NCBI GenBank assembly: GCA_024643365.1
Contig: JAHENC010000006.1
Coordinates: forward strand, 1-64,000
Direction: 5' to 3'
Source of the DNA: Crocinitomicaceae bacterium
Lineage (GTDB): Bacteria > Bacteroidota > Bacteroidia > Flavobacteriales_D > Crocinitomicaceae
DNA length: 64,000 nt
Numbering within the stretch: the stretch's first letter is position 1; the number at the start of each line of letters is the position of its first letter. The notes under the pieces are model-generated. The model saw only the letters and a list, made by a program, of their open reading frames with translations, did not search any database and was not told the origin of the DNA. Position numbers and translations under genes: made by a program. Below, piece after piece: positions 42,570 to 51,215 of the stretch.

Positions 42570-45521
42570 CTACGACAATTCCATATACCGCACATCCTGC
42601 TGAAAAGGTAATTTTTGCATCCACCCTACTTGCAAACAATAGTAAGAAAACTCTTCTGTGACTACACCCCGCAAGTGATAAATTCCTTTACCATGAAAGG
42701 GGAAACGCCGCACACTCTCCGGAAAATGAACCGTATCAATCGTATCACCATTTTCATCAATAAAGGTCCCGAAATTCATCAAGTCCCCTTTTGTTGTCTT
42801 GGATTGTTTGATGGCCACCAAATAACCAAACAATTCAACGGTCATTCCCAGTAACGATTCCATTTCAACCGCCTTCACATGCTGCGCCGGAAGTGCTGAT
42901 TGAAGCAAGCGAAACGGATTACACAAGGGAAATCCCATTAATTCCATTTGCTCAAAATACGCTTCTTGCTCCTGCTCTTCTAAGTCTGGTAGTTCAAAAT
43001 GACGCGAACGAACCTCAAACAATTCGATGCTTCGCTCCCGTTGTGGATTCTTGTGGTGATGAAAATGTGCTTTCCACAACAATTCCTTGCGCTTCTCAGG
43101 AAAATCACGCAATGCACCAATCCGAATCAATAAAGACGTTTGCTCTAAAGGCACGTGAACACGACGGACAAAATCTTCGAAATCGCGAAATTTTCCCGCA
43201 CGGTTTCGCTCCTCAAAAATCTTAAACACCAATGACGCTTCTATTCCAGCAACTAAGTTGAAACCAAGAATTAATGCATTCCCACGCAACATACACTCAT
43301 ACGATCCTTCATTCACGGAAGGAGCATGAATCTCTGCGCCAAAACGACGCGCTTCATGAACATAAATCTCAGTGCGGTAATATCCTCCGAAATTATTGAT
43401 CGTCGCCGTCATGTATTCCAAGGGATAATGGGCTTTCAAGTACAAACTCTGGTAACTCTCCACCGCATACGACGCGGAATGTCCCTTCGAAAAAGCATAT
43501 CCCGCAAAACTTTCAATTTGACGCCAGACATCCATTGTTAATTTCTGATCGTAACCTTTCTTTGTACAATTTCCAACAAACTGTTCCTGTACGCGCAAAA
43601 ACTCCTCCCGCGATCGAAATTTCCCTGACATTCCACGCCGTAGGACATCCGCCTCCGCCAAACTGAGTCCAGCAAAGTGGTGCGCAACCTTGATCACATC
43701 TTCCTGGTACACCATCACACCATACGTTTCGGGCATGATTTCCAATAAAATCGGATGCGCTTCCTTGCGTCGTTCTGGATTGCGGTGACGCAAAATGTAC
43801 TCGCGCATCATCCCCGACTGCGCCACTCCTGGACGAATAATCGAACTTGCCGCCACCAATTCGAGGTAGGTTTCAACCTTCAATTTCGCCATCAGCATGC
43901 GCATCGCTGGGGATTCCACGTAAAAACAGCCCAAGGCTTTTCCATCCAACAACAACTGACGAACTTTCGCATCCTGCTTAAAATGTGCCACATCGTGGAT
44001 GTCGTGTGGTGGTTCTTCGGGACGATTATACGCAATCACTTCCAAGCAATCATGGATTTTCCCGAGTCCGCGCTGACTCAAAATATCGAACTTGTACAAG
44101 CCAACGTCTTCTGCTTCCATCATGGAAAATTGCGTCGTTGGATAGCCTTTCGGTGGTAAAAAAGTCGCGGAATACCAGGTCATTGGACGCTCGCTGATCA
44201 CAATTCCACCCGAATGCACACTCAAATGCGAAGGTAATCCTTGGATGTACTTGCTGTAACGTAAAACCAAGCGGGAGAATTGGTCCAACTTGTCAAATTG
44301 AAACTTTCCACTACTCAACAAATCGATTTCCGATTTCGGCAATCCAAAGACCTTTCCCAATTCACGAATCGTTGCGCGGTACTGGAACGTGTTATACGTG
44401 CACAGCCATGCCGTATGTGGGTAACGTTCAAATAAATAGCGTACAATGTCATCGCGGTCCTTCCACGAGAAGTCAATGTCAAAATCCGGCGGATTCTTGC
44501 GGTACAAGTTGATGAAACGCTCGAAATACAAGTCCAATTCCAGTGGATCGACATCCGTAATACGCAGCAAATACGCCACAATGCTATTCGCCCCACTCCC
44601 CCGTCCGACATGAAAATACCCTTTGGATCGCGCATACGAGGTAAAGTCCCAGGTGATTAAAAAATAGGACAGGTAATGCTTTTCTGCAATGATCTCAATC
44701 TCCATTTCGATGCGTTCGATGATTTCATCCGTCACCACGCCATACCGGTAATCGAGTCCTTCTGCACACAATTCCTTTAACAAGGCGCGATCTCCCTCAA
44801 TGCTTCCCGTATACGTCGTCGGATTTTGAGGCTTGGCATCGTCCCCGAATTCAAAGTTCACGCGGCAACGTCCAAACAAGGCTTCGGTTCGTTCGATGAT
44901 TTCGGGGTAATCGACAAAGTTGTTTCGCCATTCCTCATAGGACATAAAACGTTCGTTCTCATCCGCCTGGTCTTCTTTTTCCAACTTCGACAGCAGGCAA
45001 TTATGGTCAATGGCTCGCAGCAAGCGATGCGCGTTAAAATCCGCCTTCGACTGAAAGATCATCGATTGCAAAGCGATCAGTTTTCCACGCGGAACCTTCT
45101 TGTATGTTAAATTTAAGTAAATGACATCATGAACCTGTATTTCAATGTATTCGTGTTCTTTTAATTTTATTGGATAACGTTCAATTGGATAACACACATA
45201 ACAACTAGAAAAGTGAGGCAATTCCCTTGGAAAGGGTTTTCCCTGATGGATAAATTGACTTAAAAACACGTTCAATTCATTCAATCCATGATTGTTTCGT
45301 GCGATGATGGTGGCCATCCGTTCGCGTCCATTACGCAGTTCCACCCCCACCACTGCTGGAATTCCTTTTCGCTGCGCTTCCCGCACAAACGCAAGCACGG
45401 CTCCAGTCGAATTGATGTCCGCCAAAAACACATACGGATACGCACTATCCACCGCCCATTGCACAATCGCTTCCGGGGAATGAATGCCGTATTTCAAACT
45501 AAAATGCGACTTTGTTTTCAT
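42570..45521 (-). CDS. Short DnaE-type DNA polymerase III alpha subunit
   Basis: 983 residues, shorter than the replicative DnaE of Bacteroidota (about 1,400 or more, from memory). The catalytic aspartates are present: NPPDFDIDFSWKDRDD and YKFDILSQRGLG, with the fingers region GRGSGANSIVAYLL and MVYQEDVIKVAHHFAGLSLAEADVLRRGM. The N-terminal PHP domain has lost its metal ligands (KTKSHFSLKYG where HxHxxYS is usual, LADINSTG where TDH is usual), so it has no nuclease. An OB-fold follows near residues 880-950. It lies 6 nt after dinB, together forming a translesion-type cassette. No imuA/imuB partner is in view. Confidence 0.88.
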   Translation of the reverse strand: MKTKSHFSLKYGIHSPEAIVQWAVDSAYPYVFLADINSTGAVLAFVREAQRKGIPAVVGVELRNGRERMATIIARNNHGLNELNVFLSQFIHQGKPFPRELPHFSSCYVCYPIERYPIKLKEHEYIEIQVHDVIYLNLTYKKVPRGKLIALQSMIFQSKADFNAHRLLRAIDHNCLLSKLEKEDQADENERFMSYEEWRNNFVDYPEIIERTEALFGRCRVNFEFGDDAKPQNPTTYTGSIEGDRALLKELCAEGLDYRYGVVTDEIIERIEMEIEIIAEKHYLSYFLITWDFTSYARSKGYFHVGRGSGANSIVAYLLRITDVDPLELDLYFERFINLYRKNPPDFDIDFSWKDRDDIVRYLFERYPHTAWLCTYNTFQYRATIRELGKVFGLPKSEIDLLSSGKFQFDKLDQFSRLVLRYSKYIQGLPSHLSVHSGGIVISERPMTWYSATFLPPKGYPTTQFSMMEAEDVGLYKFDILSQRGLGKIHDCLEVIAYNRPEEPPHDIHDVAHFKQDAKVRQLLLDGKALGCFYVESPAMRMLMAKLKVETYLELVAASSIIRPGVAQSGMMREYILRHRNPERRKEAHPILLEIMPETYGVMVYQEDVIKVAHHFAGLSLAEADVLRRGMSGKFRSREEFLRVQEQFVGNCTKKGYDQKLTMDVWRQIESFAGYAFSKGHSASYAVESYQSLYLKAHYPLEYMTATINNFGGYYRTEIYVHEARRFGAEIHAPSVNEGSYECMLRGNALILGFNLVAGIEASLVFKIFEERNRAGKFRDFEDFVRRVHVPLEQTSLLIRIGALRDFPEKRKELLWKAHFHHHKNPQRERSIELFEVRSRHFELPDLEEQEQEAYFEQMELMGFPLCNPFRLLQSALPAQHVKAVEMESLLGMTVELFGYLVAIKQSKTTKGDLMNFGTFIDENGDTIDTVHFPESVRRFPFHGKGIYHLRGVVTEEFSYYCLQVGWMQKLPFQQDVRYMELS

Positions 45522-45527
45522 GATACC

Positions 45528-46745
45528 TTACACCCGTCGATTTGCCAATAACATCGGTGGTTCGCCATTGAATGGATTGTGGTGTCCGATTGTCCGAGCT
45601 TCCATGCCAATTGCCCGAATCACCGCGCGATCACCGTAGCGAATGCGAATCTGATCCAGTGCTTTGTACAGCGAAGCAAAATGCGCATCGTTGTCGAACA
45701 GGTTTAATTGATGGTGTCCAGAAACCAAGGAACTAAATCGAATGCCAATGAGTCGAACCAGCAAACGTCGGTTGTAAATGCGCTTAAACAACTCTGTCAC
45801 AACGGGCAGTAACTCATGATCCGCCGCGGTATAAGCGATTTGCTTTTGCAAAGTCTGCGTTTGGAAGTCAGAATAACGAATTTTCACCGTCACACAGCCC
45901 GTCAACTTCATTCCTCTGCGCAGTTGAAATGCGAGATTTTCCGCCATGGCTGCGAGGATTCCGTTCAGCTTGACCACATCGATTGTATCTTGATCAAAGG
46001 TGCGTTCCGTCGAAATGGACTTCCGTTCATTGTACTGTTCCACGGGCGAATGATCGATTCCCTGGGCTTTCTTCCAAATTCCCACACCGTTCATTCCCAG
46101 GGCGCCTTCCATCATTTCCATCGGCATGTCCTGCACCGTTTTGATTTTCCGTACGCCGAGGTTACACAAGGTTTGATAGGTCTTTGTTCCCACCATCGGA
46201 ATTTTCTTCACGGACAATGGCGCTAGGAAGTCCCGCTCTGTTCCATAGTCGACGTGAATTTGATTGTTCGGCTTCGCTTCGCCTGTCGCAATTTTGGACA
46301 CCGTTTTATTCTGGGATAAGCCAAAGGAAATCGGCAATCCTGTTTCCTTGAGGATGCGCTGACGCAATTCTCCTGCATACTTAAAAGTGCCGAAAAAGCG
46401 GTCCATTCCCGTGAAATCAATGTAGAATTCATCGATGGACATTTTCTCATACACGGGAACAGCCTCGCGGATGATGTCAGTCACCGCGCGTGAGTATCCA
46501 CTATACGTTTGTGTATTCCCCTTAATGACAATGGCTTCTGGACAACGTTCCCTCGCCATCTTCATGGGCATCGCAGAGTGAATACCAAACTGCCGTGCTT
46601 CATAACTACAGGACGCAACCACACCTCGGTCACTTGTCCCGCCAATCAAAATGGGCTTTCCAACTAAACGACTATCTAATAAACGTTCACAGGAGACAAA
46701 AAACGTGTCTAAGTCCATGTGAACAATCGAACGCAATACTGACAT
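45528..46745 (-). CDS. dinB: DNA polymerase IV-like Y-family polymerase
   Basis: 405 residues from the ATG at 46745. Y-family palm and fingers motifs: VHMDLDTFFVSCE (first catalytic aspartates), GGTSDRGVVASCSYEARQFGIHSAMP, MSIDEFYIDFTGM (second acidic pair), PISFGLSQNKTVSKIATGEAKPN, then the helix-hairpin thumb LCNLGVRKIKTVQDMPMEMM and the little-finger domain (about 240-350). The C-terminal tail, about 30 residues longer than E. coli Pol IV, may carry a clamp-binding peptide around HHQLNLFDND. It is the promoter-proximal gene of a dinB-dnaE operon and should make error-prone or lesion bypass DNA synthesis with its neighbour. Confidence 0.92.
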   Translation of the reverse strand: MSVLRSIVHMDLDTFFVSCERLLDSRLVGKPILIGGTSDRGVVASCSYEARQFGIHSAMPMKMARERCPEAIVIKGNTQTYSGYSRAVTDIIREAVPVYEKMSIDEFYIDFTGMDRFFGTFKYAGELRQRILKETGLPISFGLSQNKTVSKIATGEAKPNNQIHVDYGTERDFLAPLSVKKIPMVGTKTYQTLCNLGVRKIKTVQDMPMEMMEGALGMNGVGIWKKAQGIDHSPVEQYNERKSISTERTFDQDTIDVVKLNGILAAMAENLAFQLRRGMKLTGCVTVKIRYSDFQTQTLQKQIAYTAADHELLPVVTELFKRIYNRRLLVRLIGIRFSSLVSGHHQLNLFDNDAHFASLYKALDQIRIRYGDRAVIRAIGMEARTIGHHNPFNGEPPMLLANRRV

Positions 46746-46777
46746 GATCAAAAAGATTAAAGTAAATGCGTGCTATC

Positions 46778-46795
46778 GTTGGTCCAACAAAGATA
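46778..46795 (-). promoter_or_regulatory. dinB promoter with palindrome at start site
   Basis: On the minus strand, TATCTTTG (46795-46788) matches TAnnTTTG; overlapping its end is a perfect 11-nt palindrome GTTGG-N-CCAAC (46788-46778) covering the expected transcription start. A repressor bound there would block this operon, as LexA does for dinB in other bacteria; this motif does not resemble known LexA boxes. Confidence 0.45.
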
Positions 46796-46883
46796 CTAAA
46801 ATGATTAGATATTCATCTTTTACTTTGATGATATTTTAATCAAATTGATATTTTTCACTAAATTCAATAGAAAAAAAACAAAG

Positions 46884-47387
46884 ATGGAACTAACAACAAT
46901 TAAAAACAGCATTCATGAAATCAGGGGGAAACGCGTCATTCTTGACTATGAATTAGCAAAAATGTATGAGGTAGAAACAAAATACCTAAAAAGAACGGTA
47001 AGAAATCATTTGAAGAGATTTCCATCCGACTTTATGTTTGAATTAAGTACAGAAGAATGGCAAAACTTGAGGTGCAATTTTAGCACCTCAAGTTGGGGCG
47101 GAAAACGCTATCTCCCATTTGCTTTTACAGAACAAGGAGTAGCCATGTTAAGCGGCTTACTCAATTCTGATTTGGCCATTGAAATGAACATAGCCATCAT
47201 GCGCGCCTTTGTGATGATGCGTCAATGGAGCCTCACCTATCAAGAACTAGCGGAGCGATTAGAAGAGCTAGAGCGAAGCCATGGAAAGCGCTTTGATGGC
47301 ATTGAACAAGTGTTAAATTACTTTATACAGAAAGACAAACAAAGTACGCAGCAGAGGCAAAGAAAACAAGTGGGATATAAAAAATAG
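46884..47387 (+). CDS. ORF6N domain protein
   Basis: 167 residues from the ATG at 46884 (MELTTIKNSIHEIRGKRVIL), preferred over 46845 because it starts at the domain edge. The ORF6N (KilA-N-type, phage-derived DNA-binding) domain is complete: VILDYELAKMYEVETKYLKRTVRNHLKRFPSDFMFELSTEEWQNLR, then SWGGKRYLPFAFTEQGVAMLSGLLNS, AIEMNIAIMRAFVMMR. A coiled-coil tail (YQELAERLEELERSH) follows. An 11-bp perfect inverted repeat (47065-47075 / 47083-47093) lies inside the codons for LRCNFSTSS. Such genes are mobile and often found near phages; here it stands alone next to dinB. Function unproven. Confidence 0.85.
   Translation: MELTTIKNSIHEIRGKRVILDYELAKMYEVETKYLKRTVRNHLKRFPSDFMFELSTEEWQNLRCNFSTSSWGGKRYLPFAFTEQGVAMLSGLLNSDLAIEMNIAIMRAFVMMRQWSLTYQELAERLEELERSHGKRFDGIEQVLNYFIQKDKQSTQQRQRKQVGYKK
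47065..47093. repeat. Inverted repeat inside ORF6N gene
   Basis: ACTTGAGGTGC (47065-47075), loop AATTTTA, GCACCTCAAGT (47083-47093): perfect 11-bp stem inside the coding sequence for N-L-R-C-N-F-S-T-S-S. It is not a terminator (no T run, and the frame continues). Confidence 0.85.
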
Positions 47388-47390
47388 CAA

Positions 47391-47492
47391 ATGGTAATGA
47401 CAGCAGAGGAAATGAAAAAGTTGGTATCACAAATTGTGACACCAAGATGCAGAGACGCCGAAAATTCAACAAATTCGTTCTTCATTCGATGA
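47391..47492 (+). pseudogene. Fragment of a second ORF6N-like gene
   Basis: A 33-codon frame right after the ORF6N gene reads TAEEMKKLVSQIVTPRCRDAENSTNS. Its first part aligns with the ORF6N protein segment STEEWQNLRCNFSTSSWGG, and SQIVTS is the commonest version of this segment in ORF6N proteins (from memory). After PR the resemblance stops. It is thus a remnant of another allele or paralogue. It contains its own palindrome at 47421-47445, at the same codon position as the inverted repeat of the full gene. Confidence 0.5.
47421..47445. repeat. Near-perfect palindrome in ORF6N fragment
   Basis: Arms TTGGTATCACAA (47421-47432) and TTGTGACACCAA (47434-47445) with a single central base; 11 of 12 pairs match. 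It differs in sequence from the palindrome in the intact ORF6N gene but occupies the same codon register. Confidence 0.8.
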
Positions 47493-47618
47493 TCGACCAA
47501 GTATTTATCTATTTTTATAGAACATTCCTAGGCTAAAGTGCTAAAGCATGTTGATTTTTAGAGCCCTATAAGTGAAGTAAATTAAACGAAATTAAAATAC
47601 AATTTAAAAAAATAAACA

Positions 47619-48119
47619 ATGGCAACAGTAACACTAAAAGGTAATCCTTTTCAAACAACAGGCGAACTTCCAACGGTTGGACAGCAAGCACCAGATTTTT
47701 CATTGGTAAAAGAAGATCTTTCCGCTCTAAACTTAAACGATTTCAAAGGAACAAATTTGATTCTAAATATTTTCCCAAGTGTTGACACGCCAACCTGCGC
47801 TGCATCGGTTCGTGCTTTTAACCAGCGTGCTGCAGCAATGGAGAACACAAAAGTGGTGTGTGTTTCCCGTGATTTACCTTTTGCACAGAAACGTTTTTGT
47901 GGCGCAGAGGGAATTGAACATGTGGTAAACGCTTCCGATTTTGCTGCAGGAACGTTTGGGAAAACGTACGGAATAGAAATGGCGAATGGTCCTTTGCAAG
48001 CCTTACATGCGAGAGCAGTGGTAGTAATTGATGCCAACGGAATGGTAAAACATGCCGAGTTGGTTGGAGAAATTGCAGATGAGCCGAACTATGACGCGGC
48101 GATTGCTGCTGTGAGCTAA
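47619..48119 (+). CDS. tpx: Thiol peroxidase
   Basis: 166-residue atypical 2-Cys peroxiredoxin of the Tpx class. The peroxidatic cysteine is Cys60 in FPSVDTPTCAASVR and the resolving Cys94 in AQKRFCGAEGIE; the N-terminal VGQQAPDFSLV and the C-terminal ARAVVVIDANGMVKHAELV are typical. It reduces peroxides using thioredoxin. Monocistronic or followed by the alpha/beta hydrolase 4 nt later. The A-rich stretch before the ATG is the only initiation signal visible. Confidence 0.95.
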   Translation: MATVTLKGNPFQTTGELPTVGQQAPDFSLVKEDLSALNLNDFKGTNLILNIFPSVDTPTCAASVRAFNQRAAAMENTKVVCVSRDLPFAQKRFCGAEGIEHVVNASDFAAGTFGKTYGIEMANGPLQALHARAVVVIDANGMVKHAELVGEIADEPNYDAAIAAVS

Positions 48120-48123
48120 GCGA

Positions 48124-49128
48124 ATGATTAAATACTCCATCCTATTTGGAATAATCATTTTTCTTTCTGTTGCGCTTTATCCTAAGACATACAATGCTCC
48201 TAAATTTCAGCACAGGAAGGGTACAAAATATTGGAACTTAAAGTCAGGTTCTCGGATAGGCTATTCTCTATTAAAAGCCAAAGGAACAAAAAAACCGTAT
48301 CCAATAATCTTCTTACAAGGTGGACCAGGTGCGCCGATATTTGATGCCAACATCGAAACATTATCCAATCTAACAAACTACGGTTACGACGTGTATGTGT
48401 ATGACTTAGTAGGCTGTGGACATTCAAATAGACTTGAGAATATGGACGAATATACTGTTGACAGACATAAAAAGGACTTAGCGGAAATTATTAAAAAAAT
48501 TGGAGCACAAAAGGTTATTTTAATTGCCCAATCTTGGGGCGCAATTTTAGCAAGCAATTACATTTTAGATCATGAAGAAAAAGTGGAGAAACTCATTTTC
48601 ACAGGTCCAGGTCCGATTCTCCCCATCAATTATGCGCAAAAAGAAATAAAAGCTCCAGATAGTTTAAACCTGAAAACAACAACGTTTACGAATGCTCAGG
48701 GTAGTCAAAAAGCCTATCATTTGAGAGCTAGGGTCGTGAAGTTTCTAGCAGAAAAATTTGCTTACAAACTAGCCTCCGACAAGGAAATGGATGATTTCGC
48801 GACAAACTTAAATTTTGAAATGAATAAATCCACTGTTATGGACGCTTCGAAAATGAAACTCAAAAGTGGCTATGGTTATTATGTACAGATTAAAACCGCG
48901 CAAAGTTTCTATAGAATCACTAATCGACGGAAAGAAATATCCAAATGTAAGATCCCGATTTTAATTATGCTCGGACAATTTGACGGTGGAAAATGGGGCT
49001 ACGCAGAAGAATATTTAAGGTTATTTAAAAACCATCAATTGGTGATTATCCCCAAAGCGGGACACTCAATCGCTCTTGAACAACCCACACTTTACATACA
49101 TGCCATTTTATCATTTTTAAACAAGTAA
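48124..49128 (+). CDS. Alpha/beta hydrolase, prolyl aminopeptidase-like
   Basis: 334 residues with an N-terminal hydrophobic segment (about 5-18, SILFGIIIFLSVALYP), so probably membrane-anchored or exported. The fold shows LQGGPGAPIFD (oxyanion loop, HGGPG-like), the nucleophile elbow AQSWGAI, DLVGCGHSNR, and the C-terminal acidic/histidine region GQFDGGKWG and PKAGHSIALEQP. Similar to proline iminopeptidase or lipase-type hydrolases; the substrate is unknown. Starts 4 nt after tpx, so perhaps co-transcribed. Confidence 0.83.
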   Translation: MIKYSILFGIIIFLSVALYPKTYNAPKFQHRKGTKYWNLKSGSRIGYSLLKAKGTKKPYPIIFLQGGPGAPIFDANIETLSNLTNYGYDVYVYDLVGCGHSNRLENMDEYTVDRHKKDLAEIIKKIGAQKVILIAQSWGAILASNYILDHEEKVEKLIFTGPGPILPINYAQKEIKAPDSLNLKTTTFTNAQGSQKAYHLRARVVKFLAEKFAYKLASDKEMDDFATNLNFEMNKSTVMDASKMKLKSGYGYYVQIKTAQSFYRITNRRKEISKCKIPILIMLGQFDGGKWGYAEEYLRLFKNHQLVIIPKAGHSIALEQPTLYIHAILSFLNK

Positions 49129-49209
49129 GACATTCACATTCAGATAATTTGTAATAGCAATTACTAAAATTCTAGGGTAATCTGACCGAAACTCCGTAAT
49201 TTTAAACGT

Positions 49210-50163
49210 ATGAATCAATCTATTAAAAACAAGCAAGAAGCCAAACGAGAATGGATTGCCATCGGCATCACTTCACTCATTTCCGCGGTATTTGCGCTGA
49301 TTGGGATTTACTGGATAAGGGACTACGGAATCGCTGTTTTCATGTTAATTCCTTTTTTAATGGGTGCCCTACCCGCTTTCATTTACCAGCGTTACGAAGT
49401 CATCACATGGAAGAAAAGTTGGAAATTGGCCTTGTTGACACTCACCGTTTGTACTGCTGGACTACTGATTTTCGCGATTGAAGGATTGATTTGTATCATC
49501 ATGGCACTTCCCCTCGCTATTTTATGTCAATTCGTCGCTTGTTGGCTCGCATTCCAATATTTGAGTCGATCTCAAAATAAGGACATGAAACCAATGTTTG
49601 TGCTTGTGATACTCATTCCACTCGTTCAATGGACAGAGAAGAATCTTCAGCCAGAGGTAAAACCAGTAATCACAAGCATTGAAATAGATGCAACTCCCGA
49701 ACAAGTATGGAAACAAGTGGTCGCTTTTCCACATCTAGCTCATCCAAATGAATTACTTTTCAAAGCTGGAATTGCTTATCCGACGCATGCTACCATCAAA
49801 GGCTCTGGAGTTGGTTCTGTACGCTACTGCCATTTCACAACGGGATGCTTTGTGGAACCTGTTCAAATTTGGGATGAACCAAACTTGCTTCAATTCTCAG
49901 TGCTGGAACAACCTGCACCGATGAAAGAATTGAGTTTTTGGGACATCGATGCGCCACATTTACATGATTATTTTGTATCGAAAAAAGGTCAATTTAAATT
50001 GACTAGACTTCCAAACGGAAACACCAAATTAGAGGGAACTACATGGTATTACCACAATATACGTCCAGCGATTTACTGGCGCGCTTGGAGCGATTACATC
50101 ATTCATAAAATTCATTTACGTGTTTTAAACCACATTAAACACAATACAGAAAGAGCAGTATAA
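49210..50163 (+). CDS. Membrane-anchored SRPBCC domain protein
   Basis: 317 residues. Four hydrophobic helices lie within the first 140 residues (IAIGITSLISAVFALIGIYWI, FMLIPFLMGALPAFI, LALLTLTVCTAGLLIFAI, LICIIMALPLAILCQFVACWLAF). A SRPBCC/polyketide-cyclase-like domain occupies about 158-305 (ITSIEIDATPEQVWKQVVAFPHL, GVGSVRYCHFTTGCFVEPVQIWDEP, RLPNGNTKLEGTTWYYHN). The combination occurs in Flavobacteriia; ligand unknown. A TAATTTTA box ends 5 nt before the ATG, pointing to a leaderless transcript. Confidence 0.78.
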   Translation: MNQSIKNKQEAKREWIAIGITSLISAVFALIGIYWIRDYGIAVFMLIPFLMGALPAFIYQRYEVITWKKSWKLALLTLTVCTAGLLIFAIEGLICIIMALPLAILCQFVACWLAFQYLSRSQNKDMKPMFVLVILIPLVQWTEKNLQPEVKPVITSIEIDATPEQVWKQVVAFPHLAHPNELLFKAGIAYPTHATIKGSGVGSVRYCHFTTGCFVEPVQIWDEPNLLQFSVLEQPAPMKELSFWDIDAPHLHDYFVSKKGQFKLTRLPNGNTKLEGTTWYYHNIRPAIYWRAWSDYIIHKIHLRVLNHIKHNTERAV

Positions 50164-50238
50164 TGCCAAAATGTCACAACAAAAATCTTGGAACACAAAT
50201 TGACAGATAATAGAAAATAAACAACAAAAACAACGATT

Positions 50239-50796
50239 ATGAAACCGATTTACATTGTCTTAGCGAGTATTGGAGCTATCATTCTTTTCTCTTTTTTAGG
50301 TTACCGTAGCCTTTTTAACAATGCCGTTGGCTACCAAGAAACGGTGGACGAAAAATGGTCAAATGTTCAGTCTGCCTACCAACGTCGCGCTGATTTGATT
50401 CCTGCCTTAGTGAAACAAGTGAAAGCTGGATCAAAAAACGAACGCGAAATCTTAACACAAGTGACTCAGGCAAGAGCTGGAATCGTGAACGCGAAAACGC
50501 CAGACGATTTAGAATTGATGGGTAGAAAAATCAACACAGCCATTAATTTGGCGTACGAAGCGTATCCAGAGTTGACTTCTACTAAATTGTTTGTGGACTT
50601 CGGTCGTGCTGTGGAAGGATCTGAAAACAGAATCAACTACGCACGTGACGAATACAATGGTTCCGTTAAAACGTACAACACGCATATTCGCAGCTTCTTC
50701 GCAAGTATGTTATTGAACCGAGAAGAATTCGGTAAGAAAGAAGGGTTCAAAGCGAATGCAGGAAGTCAAGATGCACCTGATTTCGAATTGGAATGA
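50239..50796 (+). CDS. LemA family protein
   Basis: 185 residues with an N-terminal transmembrane helix (about 5-22, VLASIGAIILFSFLGY) and a long helical body: NAVGYQETVDEKWSNVQSAYQRRADLIPALVKQVKA, typical of LemA, then SENRINYARDEYNGSVKTYNT with a C-terminal ELE. The extracytoplasmic helix bundle is conserved in LemA; its function is not settled. It overlaps the next gene by 4 nt, forming a lemA-TPM-TPM operon. Confidence 0.93.
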   Translation: MKPIYIVLASIGAIILFSFLGYRSLFNNAVGYQETVDEKWSNVQSAYQRRADLIPALVKQVKAGSKNEREILTQVTQARAGIVNAKTPDDLELMGRKINTAINLAYEAYPELTSTKLFVDFGRAVEGSENRINYARDEYNGSVKTYNTHIRSFFASMLLNREEFGKKEGFKANAGSQDAPDFELE

Positions 50797-51215
50797 TTAA
50801 CCAAGTAGAAAACGACCTGATTGTACAAGCTATCCAAGAAGCTGAGAAATTGACTTCTGGTGAAATTCGCGTGCACATCGACAAAAAATGTTCATCCGAT
50901 CCTGTCAAAAGAGCAGTCACGGTATTCGAGAAATTAGGTATGCATCAAACGGAATTGCGCAATGGTGTGCTCATTTATGTTTCTTTCAGTGATCGTAAAT
51001 TAGCCATTATTGGAGATCAAGGAATTGACGCTGTTGTACCTTCAGATTTTTGGGCAAGTACAAAGGATCAAATGATTCATTGTTTTAAAGAAAATCGTTT
51101 TGCTGATGGTATCATCGCAGCCATTACAGAAGCGGGAATGCAACTTAAATCCTTTTTTCCATACATGGAAAACGACGAAAACGAATTGTCCAACGAAATA
51201 AGCACAGAAGCATGA
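50793..51215 (+). CDS. TPM domain protein without membrane anchor
   Basis: 140 residues of the TPM (TLP18.3/Psb32/MOLO-1) phosphatase-like fold: AIQEAEKLTSGEIRVHIDKKC, VFEKLGMHQTELRNGVLIYVSFSDRKLAIIGDQGIDAVV, WASTKDQMIHCFKENRFADGIIAAITEAG. No signal peptide or membrane segment, so it may act on the cytoplasmic side or be carried by its partners. Overlaps lemA and the next TPM gene by 4 nt each. Confidence 0.87.
   Translation: MINQVENDLIVQAIQEAEKLTSGEIRVHIDKKCSSDPVKRAVTVFEKLGMHQTELRNGVLIYVSFSDRKLAIIGDQGIDAVVPSDFWASTKDQMIHCFKENRFADGIIAAITEAGMQLKSFFPYMENDENELSNEISTEA

Noticed and set aside
42615-45551. Many long plus-strand open frames antisense to the dnaE gene
   Set aside because: They are shadows of the higher-GC dnaE/dinB genes in other frames; their translations are compositionally odd (His/Trp-rich) with no motifs.
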